Part shown: positions 1 to 5,883 of the stretch, piece after piece | Layout of the letters: the number at the start of each line of letters is the position of its first letter | Position numbering within the stretch: the first letter of the stretch is position 1 | Origin: a bacterium | GTDB taxonomy: Bacteria; Pseudomonadota; Alphaproteobacteria; Caulobacterales; Hyphomonadaceae | DNA: 7,411 nt | Reading direction: 5' to 3' | Assembly (NCBI GenBank): GCA_030824255.1 | Contig: JAVBYB010000461.1 | Coordinates: forward strand, 1 to 7,411 | Program-made: the position numbers and the translations under genes | The notes under the pieces: generated by a model | Seen by the model: only the letters and a program-made list of their open reading frames with translations | What the model was told of the DNA's origin: nothing | Databases searched by the model: none

Positions 1-526
1 TGTCGCGGTGGGCGTTGGGTCCGCTGTGGTTCAGGGCGGCTTGACCGGGCCGCTGATCAAGCGGTTCGGGCCAACGCGCATGGCCGTGTTCGGCTTCGTG
101 ATATGCGCCATCACATTCGCTGCCTATTCGATGGCGACAGAGGGTTGGATGATCTTCCTGATCATCCCGTTCGGCGCGCTGGCCGGCGTGCTCGGCCCAT
201 CGATCAACCAGATCATGTCGGTCCGCACGCCGAGGAACGCACAAGGCGAACTGCAGGGCGCAATCGCCAGCGTGCAATCACTGACCAACATCTTCGCTCC
301 ACTGATGCTGACGCAGGTTTTCCACTACTACACGGCGCCGCAGGCCCCGATTTACTTCCCCGGCGCCGCCTTCGCTCTTGCGGCGGTTATATGCACGATC
401 TCCCTGCTGCCCCTTCTTCGCGGGCTGGCGACAGCGCCGAAGATCGAGGAACAACCGGCGGACCCGCTCGGCGAAACGCCGCCGGAAGAATCTCCCGTCG
501 CCACAGCAACTGTACAGACCGCCTGA
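1..526 (+). CDS. MFS transporter, TetA/DHA1-like, C-terminal part (5' truncated by window)
   Basis: This is the end of a proton-driven major facilitator superfamily exporter in the inner membrane. The reading frame is open from base 2 with no convincing start, so the gene begins outside the window; about 174 codons remain. A motif-A-like loop (GPLIKRFGPTR) near the start of the fragment marks a cytoplasmic loop between two helices. It is followed by hydrophobic segments around bases 85-140, 145-200, 275-330 and 355-420. The NAQGELQGAIASVQSLTNI stretch closely resembles the region before TM11 of TetA-type tetracycline exporters (family knowledge), which places it in the TCR/Tet branch of DHA1. 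The last 30 or so residues form a Pro/Glu/Ala-rich hydrophilic tail, probably cytoplasmic. Substrate cannot be deduced; tetracycline resistance should not be assumed. The stop lies one base before the next start (TGATATG), suggesting co-transcription with the phosphatase. Confidence 0.88.
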   Translation, partial: VAVGVGSAVVQGGLTGPLIKRFGPTRMAVFGFVICAITFAAYSMATEGWMIFLIIPFGALAGVLGPSINQIMSVRTPRNAQGELQGAIASVQSLTNIFAPLMLTQVFHYYTAPQAPIYFPGAAFALAAVICTISLLPLLRGLATAPKIEEQPADPLGETPPEESPVATATVQTA

Positions 527-527
527 T

Positions 528-1049
528 ATGTCTGCCGCCCGTCCCGCTCTGTTTCTCGACCGTGACGGCGTCATCAACGTCGATCGAAATTACATCTATC
601 GCGTCGAGGACTTCGAATGGGTCGAGGGCGCGCGCGATGTTATCCGGCGCTTCAACGACATGGGCTGGTGGATTTTCGTCGTCACCAACCAGTCCGGTAT
701 CGCGCGTGGTTATTACACCGAAGAGCAGATGCAGACCCTGCATGACTGGATGACCTCGGAGCTCGCAAGCTCGGGCGCTCGGATCGACCGCGTCTACCAC
801 TGCCCCTTTCACGAGGACGGCACGATCCCGCGCTACACAAAGGACAGCTACGACCGGAAGCCCAAGCCCGGTATGCTGATCCGCGCCATGACGGATTTCC
901 CCGTCATCAAGGAGCGTTCGTTTCTCATCGGCGACAAGCAGGCCGATCTCGACGCCGCGAAAGCTGCCGGCGTTCGTGGCTTCCTCTTCACAGGCGGCAA
1001 TCTCTCACAGTTCGCAGACTGGGTTCTCGCGGACATGGGCGAACGATAG
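528..1049 (+). CDS. HAD-IIIA phosphatase, GmhB-like (heptose 1,7-bisphosphate 7-phosphatase family)
   Basis: A soluble HAD phosphatase of 173 aa, the usual length for GmhB, which removes the 7-phosphate of glycero-manno-heptose 1,7-bisphosphate on the way to nucleotide-activated heptose for LPS or other glycans. All HAD motifs are visible: FLDRDGVIN with nucleophile D11 and acid/base D13, VTNQSGIARG at 52-61 (motif II), RKPKPGM at 110-116 (motif III Lys) and IGDKQADLDAA near 134-144 (motif IV). The zinc loop of E. coli GmhB (Cys92, His94, Cys107, Cys109) is degraded here: C92 is kept, but the other positions read F94, S107 and D109, with H95 next door. Substrate may therefore differ, for example another sugar or histidinol-type phosphate. 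The start at 528 was chosen because FLDRDG then sits at the normal distance from the N-terminus and it follows the upstream stop by one base; no strong ribosome site is seen, so coupling is likely. Confidence 0.85.
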   Translation: MSAARPALFLDRDGVINVDRNYIYRVEDFEWVEGARDVIRRFNDMGWWIFVVTNQSGIARGYYTEEQMQTLHDWMTSELASSGARIDRVYHCPFHEDGTIPRYTKDSYDRKPKPGMLIRAMTDFPVIKERSFLIGDKQADLDAAKAAGVRGFLFTGGNLSQFADWVLADMGER

Positions 1050-1052
1050 ACG

Positions 1053-1892
1053 CTAGTTGTTCGGCGCCGGCACGGTCTGCTGCGGCATCACCTGCGGTTG
1101 CACAATGCCATCCGGCAGCGTGCTCTGCGGCGTGGCCGTCGGCGCCCTGAACTCGACGGCGCCCGAGGGCGTGCCCACCGGGCTCGTCACCGGATCGCAA
1201 TCCAGCGGCCCGCGCGGCGCCACCTGGTCCTGGAGGTCCATCGCGACCTTGTTGTTCGGGTTCGGCTTCAGCTCGATCGCGTCCTGGCTGGCGTAGATGT
1301 CGTAGATCGCGCCGTCCGCCATCAACTGCCCGCTCGCCGAGGTATGCGAGAAGTCCGCGAGGTTCAGCATCTGCCAGCTCTGCCCGAGGCAGCCGAAGAA
1401 ATCGCCCGTCTTGCACTCCTCCGTCGCCTGCCGGCGCGTGGGATACTGGTTGGTGCAGTTGGGGTTCACATAGGTCCCGTAGACCTCATTCACCTTGAAC
1501 AGCGAATCGAGGCCGATCACGTTGGCCCACGGCTTGAACTTCACCACCGGACCTTCAACGTGCACGCGCTGCCCGGTGATCTGGTAATCCACCGGCTGCC
1601 CGCGCAGCTTCTGCTGGTCATCCGCCAAGTCGATCGTCGCGGTGAATTCGAAATCGCCCACCTGCTTCAGCACAACCTGCCCCGCCAGCCGCTCCTTCGA
1701 GAGCTGCGCGTAGGTCTGCAGGTTGAGCCCGATCAACCCCACGATCATCGCGCCCGCCAGCGTCAGCCCGCCGAACAGGACGCGCAGGATGCCGCCGCCG
1801 AAGTTCGCCTTGAACACCTTGGCGATGCCGCCCACCAGCATGAGAATGCCGACAAGCCCCACGAACGCCGGGATCAGCCACCAGATCGACAT
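1053..1892 (-). CDS. Conserved membrane-anchored protein of unknown function, two TM helices
   Basis: A 279-aa protein. Two hydrophobic segments (about residues 3-24 and 35-57) flank a short basic loop containing K25, K28 and R37. By the positive-inside rule the loop is cytoplasmic and the following domain (60-235) extracytoplasmic; that domain has four cysteines (146, 160, 168, 232) that could form disulfides. The tail (236-279) is Pro/Gln/Thr-rich and probably disordered. The segment LQTYAQLSKE and the block VKFKPWANVIGLDSLFKV (117-134) recall a proteobacterial family often labelled 'cation/multidrug efflux pump'. Two helices cannot make a transporter, so I do not adopt that label. The ATG at 1892 is preferred over the in-frame GTG at 1919 because AGAGG lies 7 bases upstream of it, while the GTG has none. 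The gene converges on the phosphatase with 3 bases between stops and lies 153 bp downstream of cysH on the same strand. Confidence 0.72.
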   Translation of the reverse strand: MSIWWLIPAFVGLVGILMLVGGIAKVFKANFGGGILRVLFGGLTLAGAMIVGLIGLNLQTYAQLSKERLAGQVVLKQVGDFEFTATIDLADDQQKLRGQPVDYQITGQRVHVEGPVVKFKPWANVIGLDSLFKVNEVYGTYVNPNCTNQYPTRRQATEECKTGDFFGCLGQSWQMLNLADFSHTSASGQLMADGAIYDIYASQDAIELKPNPNNKVAMDLQDQVAPRGPLDCDPVTSPVGTPSGAVEFRAPTATPQSTLPDGIVQPQVMPQQTVPAPNN

Positions 1893-1896
1893 ACCG

Positions 1897-1904
1897 CCAC
1901 CTCT
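1897..1904 (-). promoter_or_regulatory. Ribosome binding site deciding the start at 1892
   Basis: Read on the minus strand the bases are AGAGGTGG; its AGAGG part ends 7 bases before the ATG at 1892. This supports the shorter 279-aa product over a 288-aa one from the GTG at 1919. Confidence 0.6.
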
Positions 1905-1926
1905 GCCCTTGCCCGCCACAATGCGA

Positions 1927-1944
1927 ACGGGCTGTCATGCCCGT
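1927..1944. repeat. Inverted repeat (6-bp arms, 6-base loop) upstream of the membrane protein gene
   Basis: ACGGGC (1927-1932) and GCCCGT (1939-1944) are perfect reverse complements around TGTCAT. A competing pair, GAACGG (1925-1930) with CCGTTC (1945-1950), extends the symmetry. It lies 35 bp upstream of the chosen start at 1892 on the transcribed strand, so it could be a leader hairpin or an operator. It has no T-run and is not a good intrinsic terminator. Function is unknown. Confidence 0.35.
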
Positions 1945-2013
1945 CCGTTCCCCCGCCGGTTGTTTAACAGCCGCAATGGGTCCTGCCCACCCGGTGACTG
2001 AGGGGAGCGGTGA

Positions 2014-2044
2014 TTACACTGCTGTAAGGCTGCCCATGAGGCAG
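2014..2044 (-). terminator. Two adjacent small hairpins just after cysH; possible weak operon end
   Basis: Directly past the cysH stop, the minus strand reads CTGCC-TCATG-GGCAG (2044-2030), a perfect 5-bp stem, and then TTACA-GCAG-TGTAA (2027-2014), a second perfect 5-bp stem. The two stems are separated by two bases. There is no following U-tract, so this is not a classical intrinsic terminator. It may protect the 3' end, slow polymerase, or, for the TTACA/TGTAA dyad, bind a regulator of the downstream gene. The rest of 1893-2045 shows no confident promoter. Confidence 0.3.
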
Positions 2045-2045
2045 A

Positions 2046-2777
2046 TCAGAACACCCGCGGGCGATCCTTGCGCTCCAGGTGCAGGCCGCACTCTTCCTTG
2101 GTGAAGCCTACCCAGCGTCCGGAACGGATATCGTTGGGGTCTACCGGCCGCACGGTGCACGGCCAGCAGCCGATCGACGGATAGCCCTCCGCCACCATCG
2201 GATGCGGCGGCAGATTGCGATCGATCACTAGCTGCTTGAGGTCTTCCTGCGTTTCCTCGACCAGCGGATTGATCTTGTAGCGTCCCTCGAAATACTCGAC
2301 CACCGGCAACCGCGCGCGCCCGCCGCCATGGAAGCGCTTGCGCCCCGTGATCCACGCATCAAACCCCTCCAGCGCCGGCCCCAGCGGACGCACCTTGCGC
2401 ACTTCGCAGCACGCATTCGGGTCGGTCTTGTTGAGTACGCCCTTGGGATCGACGGCCTTCACCTCATCCTTCACCGGATGAAAGCTGCGAATATCGCTCA
2501 GCCCCAGATGCGCGCTCAGCGAGTCGCGATATTGCAGCGTCTGGTGAAAATGCATGCCCGTGTCGATGAACACGATCGGCATCTGCTGGTCGACTTCCGC
2601 GATGATGCTCAGCATCGCCGCGCTTTCCGCGCCGAACGATGACACATAGGTCAGCCGCCGGCCGAACTCGCGCAGCGCCACGCGGATGATCTCCTGCGGG
2701 CTCTTGCCGCGAAGCTCGGCGTTCAGGCGCTCCACTTTCTCATCGGGTGTTTCGATTGTCATGGACAGGGCACTCAT
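2046..2777 (-). CDS. cysH: Adenylyl-sulfate (APS) reductase, thioredoxin-dependent, [4Fe-4S]
   Basis: A cytoplasmic enzyme of 243 aa that reduces activated sulfate to sulfite in cysteine biosynthesis. The PP-loop-like nucleotide region SSFGAESA (46-53) is followed by the IDTGMHF segment (71-77) and WITGRKR (142-148). The pairs C123-C124 and C204-C207 (GCWPC) are the four [4Fe-4S] ligands found in APS reductases and absent from PAPS-specific CysH of E. coli (family knowledge), so APS is the expected substrate and an APS kinase would not be needed. The catalytic Cys is C230 in EECGLH near the C-terminus; it forms the thiosulfonate intermediate released by thioredoxin. The start at 2777 overlaps the preceding stop as ATGA and has AGAAGG 7 bases upstream; an internal ATG at 2762 lacks such support. 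It is the last gene of the six-gene sulfur operon. Confidence 0.95.
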   Translation of the reverse strand: MSALSMTIETPDEKVERLNAELRGKSPQEIIRVALREFGRRLTYVSSFGAESAAMLSIIAEVDQQMPIVFIDTGMHFHQTLQYRDSLSAHLGLSDIRSFHPVKDEVKAVDPKGVLNKTDPNACCEVRKVRPLGPALEGFDAWITGRKRFHGGGRARLPVVEYFEGRYKINPLVEETQEDLKQLVIDRNLPPHPMVAEGYPSIGCWPCTVRPVDPNDIRSGRWVGFTKEECGLHLERKDRPRVF

Positions 2778-3283
2778 TCTGCCGCCTTCTCTCGGGCGCG
2801 CTGACGTTTGACGAAGACGCTGTCGGTCGTGTCGGCCGCAGCCTGATAGAATTCGGTGAACTCGCCCGCTGCGCTGGCATAGATCGCCTCGGCGTTCGGA
2901 TCATCGAACACCACGGCGTCAAAGCCGGACCGGATCATCAGCCGCAGCTGGTCGTGCAGCACCTGCCCCGTCGCGCGGATCTCGCCCTTGTAGCCATGGC
3001 GGCGACGCAGCAACTGCGCCTGACTGAACGCACGCCCGTCCACGTATTTCGGAAACTGCAGCTCGATCAGGTGAATCTGATCGAGGAATGGCGCCAGCAG
3101 TTTCGGATCGTCCGCGTTCGCCAGCCGCACGCCGATCGACCGGTTGCGCGCCAGCAGCTGGTCATGCTCCGAGAGGAACCGTCCCAGCGTCACGACGATG
3201 CAGCCGCCCGGCGACAGCTCGTGGCCGTCCTCGACGAACGCCCACACATCATCGACAACCTTGCCGTCCTTAAGCAGCGGCAT
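2774..3283 (-). CDS. DUF934 family protein, sulfite-reductase partner of unknown function
   Basis: A 169-aa soluble protein without signal peptide or membrane segment. The core LQFPKYVDGRAFSQAQLLRR (75-94), followed by HGYKGEIRATG (96-106) and a DQL..MIRSGFDAVVF stretch (111-126), is the hallmark of DUF934 (Pfam PF06073). In many proteobacteria this family sits beside sulfite reductase and cysH. Its biochemical role is not established as far as I know; a part in assembly of, or electron transfer to, sulfite reductase is inference from context only. No cysteines occur apart from C28, so it is unlikely to carry an iron-sulfur cluster alone. The frame is open up to 3568, but family similarity begins only at the ATG at 3283, preceded by an AAGGAGG ribosome site, and it overlaps the sulfite reductase end by 14 bases. 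Its stop overlaps cysH by four. Confidence 0.9.
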   Translation of the reverse strand: MPLLKDGKVVDDVWAFVEDGHELSPGGCIVVTLGRFLSEHDQLLARNRSIGVRLANADDPKLLAPFLDQIHLIELQFPKYVDGRAFSQAQLLRRRHGYKGEIRATGQVLHDQLRLMIRSGFDAVVFDDPNAEAIYASAAGEFTEFYQAAADTTDSVFVKRQRAREKAAE

Positions 3284-4931
3284 ACAGCGCCTCCTTGAAC
3301 GGCGCCTGGCCAACACGGCCCATCGTGTCGATGAACTTTTCCGAACGATCGCGGCGCAGCGCGAGATACCTGTCCACCACGCGACGGATAGCGGGCGCCA
3401 CTTCCTCGTGCCGCAGTCCCGGCCCCTGGATGGTTGCGATCGTCGCCTTCTCGTCCGCACGCCCGCCGAAGAGGACCTGGTAGAATTCCTCGCCTTTCTT
3501 GTCGACGCCCAGCACGCCGATATGGCCGACATGGTGGTGTCCGCACGCATTGATGCAGCCGGACACATTCACATGCAGCGTGCCCACCTCGTCCTCGAAT
3601 TCCGGATCGGCAAACACCGCCTGGATCTCGTTCGCCACCGAGATGGAGCGCGCATTCGCGAGATTGCAGTAGTCGAGACCCGGACACGCGATGATGTCGG
3701 AGCCCATGCCCGCGTTCGATGCGTGCAGGTCCGCCGCTTTCAGGGCGGCATAGATCGCCGGCACGTCATCCAGCTTCACATGCGGAAACACGATGTCCTG
3801 CTCGTGCGCCACGCGGATGTCGTCCAGCGCATAGCGCTCGCCAATGTCGGCCAGCGCGCGCATCTGGTCTGACGTCGCATCACCCGGAGCGACGCCCTGC
3901 GGCTTCAGCGCGACATGGACGGAGATATACCCCGGCACGCGATGCGGCCGCAGATTGTTCTTCGCCCAGCGCGCCTGTTCGCGGCTTGCCGCCTTGAACG
4001 CCTCGAAGGCTTCGGAGGCAGCCGACAGCTTGGCAAACGCCGGCGCGGCGAAGTAGGCGCTGATCCGGTCCACTTCCGCCTGCGGAAGCACAACCTTCTC
4101 CCAGCTATTCTGCGCCGCGAATTCTTCTTCGACCTCGCGCTTGTATTCCTCAAGCCCCAGCTCGTTGACCAGGATCTTGATCCGCGCCTTGTACTTGTTG
4201 TCCCGCCGTCCGTGGCGGTTGTAGACGCGCATGTTCGCTTCAAGATAGTCGAGCAGGTCTTCCTTCGCGATCCACTCGCGCACGGTGAGTCCGATATACG
4301 GCGTGCGGCCAAGACCGCCGCCCACGATGAATTCGAAGCCGATCCTGCCTTCGGCGTTCCGCTTCATGTGCAGGCCAATATCGTGCACGCGCACGGCCGC
4401 GCGATCCGTCTCGCCCGCCGTGACAGCAATCTTGAACTTGCGCGGCAGGCTCGAGAATTCCGGGTGGAACGTCGACCATTGGCGAATGATCTCGCACCAG
4501 GGACGCGGGTCTTCGATCTCATCAAGGTTCGCGCCCGCGAGATGATCCGACGTCACGTTGCGGATGCAGTTCCCGCTCGTCTGGATCGCGTGCATCTCGA
4601 CATCGGCCAGCTTGTCCAGCACGTCCGGCATGTCGGCGAGCCTGATCCAGTTGTACTGGATGTTCTGGCGCGTCGTGAAATGCCCATAGCCCTTGTCATA
4701 CGTGTCCGCGATCTCGGCGAGCACGCGCATCTGCCGCGCGCTCAGCTGGCCATACGGGATCGCCACGCGCAGCATGTAGGCGTGCAGCTGAAGGTAGACG
4801 CCATTCTGCAGGCGCAGCGGCTTGAAATGTTCTTCCTTCAGCTCGCCCTTGAGACGACGCTCCACCTGCCCGCGAAACTGCTTCGCGCGCTCCCGGACCA
4901 GCGTGTCGTCGAATTCGTCGTAACGGTACAT
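3270..4931 (-). CDS. cysI: Assimilatory sulfite reductase hemoprotein (siroheme, [4Fe-4S]; nitrite/sulfite reductase family)
   Basis: A 553-aa cytoplasmic enzyme that reduces sulfite to sulfide with six electrons. The two ferredoxin-like halves and two siroheme domains of the family are recognisable. TTRQNIQ (86-92), NCIRNV (121-126) and LPRKFKIAV (162-170, with K165 and K167 at the E. coli CysI Lys215/Lys217 positions) line the siroheme and substrate pocket. C416 and C422 (CPGLDYC) plus C459 and C463 (CINAC) bind the cluster bridged to siroheme. Context with cysH and cobA argues for sulfite rather than nitrite as substrate, though family members overlap. No CysJ flavoprotein or ferredoxin is encoded nearby, so the electron donor is unknown; ferredoxin is possible. 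The ATG at 4931 shares one base with the preceding stop (TGATG) and has GAAGG 7 bases upstream. The C-terminus overlaps the DUF934 gene. Confidence 0.95.
   Translation of the reverse strand: MYRYDEFDDTLVRERAKQFRGQVERRLKGELKEEHFKPLRLQNGVYLQLHAYMLRVAIPYGQLSARQMRVLAEIADTYDKGYGHFTTRQNIQYNWIRLADMPDVLDKLADVEMHAIQTSGNCIRNVTSDHLAGANLDEIEDPRPWCEIIRQWSTFHPEFSSLPRKFKIAVTAGETDRAAVRVHDIGLHMKRNAEGRIGFEFIVGGGLGRTPYIGLTVREWIAKEDLLDYLEANMRVYNRHGRRDNKYKARIKILVNELGLEEYKREVEEEFAAQNSWEKVVLPQAEVDRISAYFAAPAFAKLSAASEAFEAFKAASREQARWAKNNLRPHRVPGYISVHVALKPQGVAPGDATSDQMRALADIGERYALDDIRVAHEQDIVFPHVKLDDVPAIYAALKAADLHASNAGMGSDIIACPGLDYCNLANARSISVANEIQAVFADPEFEDEVGTLHVNVSGCINACGHHHVGHIGVLGVDKKGEEFYQVLFGGRADEKATIATIQGPGLRHEEVAPAIRRVVDRYLALRRDRSEKFIDTMGRVGQAPFKEALYAAA
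3290..3296 (-). promoter_or_regulatory. Strong Shine-Dalgarno site for the DUF934 gene, inside the sulfite reductase gene
   Basis: The minus strand reads AAGGAGG, 6 bases before the ATG at 3283. It lies within the last codons of the sulfite reductase gene and fixes the DUF934 start, excluding the longer open frame reaching 3568. Confidence 0.75.
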
Positions 4932-5563
4932 CAGGCGGCCTTCTTCGCATGCTCGATGCCCAGGTCGCTTTCGACCCGCGCCACCCAGCGCTGCACATTC
5001 GGAAACTCGTTGAGGTCGAACCCGCCCTCGTCCGCCACGCGCGTGTAGGCGACCAGCGCCACATCCGCGAGCGTCAGGCTCTCGCCAACGAAATAGTTGG
5101 AGAAGGTCAGCTGCATTTCCATCACGCCCAGCGCCCGGCGTCCGCGCGCCAGCAGTTGAGGATCCAGTTCCTCATCCGTCTGGTTCATGAACTTCTTCCG
5201 GAAGCGGCGCACGGCGATGTAGGGCTCGTGGCTGTACTGTTCCCAGAACAGCCAGCTCATCATTTTCGCCTTCTCGAAGGGATCGCTCGGGACCAGCGCT
5301 TCGCTCGCATAGACTTCGGTGAGATAGAGAATGATCGCGTTCGATTGCGGCAGGATGCGGCCGTCCGTCAGGCGCATCACCGGCACCTGGCCGGAAGGGT
5401 TCATCGACATGAAAGCGTCGGAGCGCGTGCCGCCCTCGACGACGCTCACTTCGACCCAATCATAGTCGACGCCCAGATAGTCCGCCGTCCATTTCGTCTT
5501 CAGGCAGTTGCCCGATATCGAGTCGCCATACAGCGTGATCTTGCTGATCTCACGATTGGGCAT
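4931..5563 (-). CDS. Glutathione S-transferase-like protein within the sulfur operon
   Basis: A 210-aa cytoplasmic protein with the two-domain GST layout. The N-terminal thioredoxin fold (about 7-82) has SGNC (17-20) at the glutathione-activating position, GQVPVM (58-63) with the cis-proline P61, and PQSNAI (72-77), the usual Glu/Gln-Ser pair that holds the gamma-glutamyl group of glutathione. The helical domain (about 95-200) ends with LTLADVALVAYTRVADEGG (163-181), the conserved N-capping box region. Length is normal and nothing is missing, so it is likely a working glutathione-binding enzyme. Start and stop both overlap neighbours by one base as TGATG, placing it firmly in the operon between DUF2849 and sulfite reductase. 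Its substrate is unknown; a glutathione-linked role in handling sulfite, sulfide or persulfides is only a context-based guess. GST class cannot be assigned from the sequence by eye. Confidence 0.9.
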   Translation of the reverse strand: MPNREISKITLYGDSISGNCLKTKWTADYLGVDYDWVEVSVVEGGTRSDAFMSMNPSGQVPVMRLTDGRILPQSNAIILYLTEVYASEALVPSDPFEKAKMMSWLFWEQYSHEPYIAVRRFRKKFMNQTDEELDPQLLARGRRALGVMEMQLTFSNYFVGESLTLADVALVAYTRVADEGGFDLNEFPNVQRWVARVESDLGIEHAKKAA

Positions 5564-5883
5564 CAGTTGTTCCCCGCCTGCTTCCCGAACATCGGATGGT
5601 TTGTCGGCCCCTTGGCACGGATGCTCTCGCGGATCGTCTCACGTCCCGCAATCTGTCCGTCCTCCGTCACCTGCATGAAGTAGGGATCGGAGACGCGCGT
5701 CTGGTCCGCGGCCGCCCAGGCGAGAATTTCGGCCGCGCCCGCGCCCGTCAGGACCTCGGCATCGCCGAGGTCTTCCGACCAGTTGCGGTCCTTCGTGAGA
5801 TAGACCACGCGGCCGCTCGCCGAGATCCACGCCGTGACCACTTTGGGAATATCAGGACCGAGCTTGGGACGTTCAGAGCTCAC
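5563..5883 (-). CDS. DUF2849 family small protein
   Basis: A 106-aa soluble protein with no signal peptide, membrane segment or cysteines. KVVTAWISASGRVVYLT (14-30), then W35 and an Ala-rich helix (48-59), matches the pattern of DUF2849 (Pfam PF11011), a short alphaproteobacterial family commonly found between the SUMT and sulfite reductase genes. Its function is not known to me; a regulatory or assembly role for siroheme enzymes is inference. The start was moved to the GTG at 5883, which overlaps the cobA stop as GTGA and has GGAGG 8 bases upstream. The frame could extend to a GTG at 5898, but that codon has no ribosome site and lies before the family similarity. The C-terminus (RETIRESIRAKGPTNHPMFG) overlaps the GST start by one base. 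Confidence 0.87.
   Translation of the reverse strand: MSSERPKLGPDIPKVVTAWISASGRVVYLTKDRNWSEDLGDAEVLTGAGAAEILAWAAADQTRVSDPYFMQVTEDGQIAGRETIRESIRAKGPTNHPMFGKQAGNN

Noticed and set aside
1..526. Tetracycline-resistance determinant
   Set aside because: Resemblance to TetA covers family-level features only, the N-terminal half is outside the window, and no TetR-type regulator is visible. Many TCR/Tet-branch transporters do not transport tetracycline.
1098..1967. Open frame of 289 codons on the + strand opposite the membrane protein gene
   Set aside because: Arg/His/Leu-rich low-complexity translation without membrane or domain pattern. The minus-strand protein has clear membrane helices, a ribosome site and a recognisable conserved block.
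3284..3568. Extended N-terminus of the DUF934 frame
   Set aside because: The extra 95 residues are Arg/Ser-rich shadow sequence inside the sulfite reductase gene. DUF934 similarity and the AAGGAGG site begin at 3283.
3270..4931. Assignment of the siroheme enzyme as nitrite reductase
   Set aside because: The family includes nitrite reductases, but coupling with cysH, DUF934 and DUF2849 and the absence of nitrate-assimilation genes favour sulfite.
3915..5048. Long open frame on the + strand (377 codons) opposite the sulfite reductase gene
   Set aside because: Its translation is rich in Arg, His, Val and Ala with no family features, as expected from the antisense of a GC-rich gene. The opposite strand encodes an unmistakable siroheme reductase.
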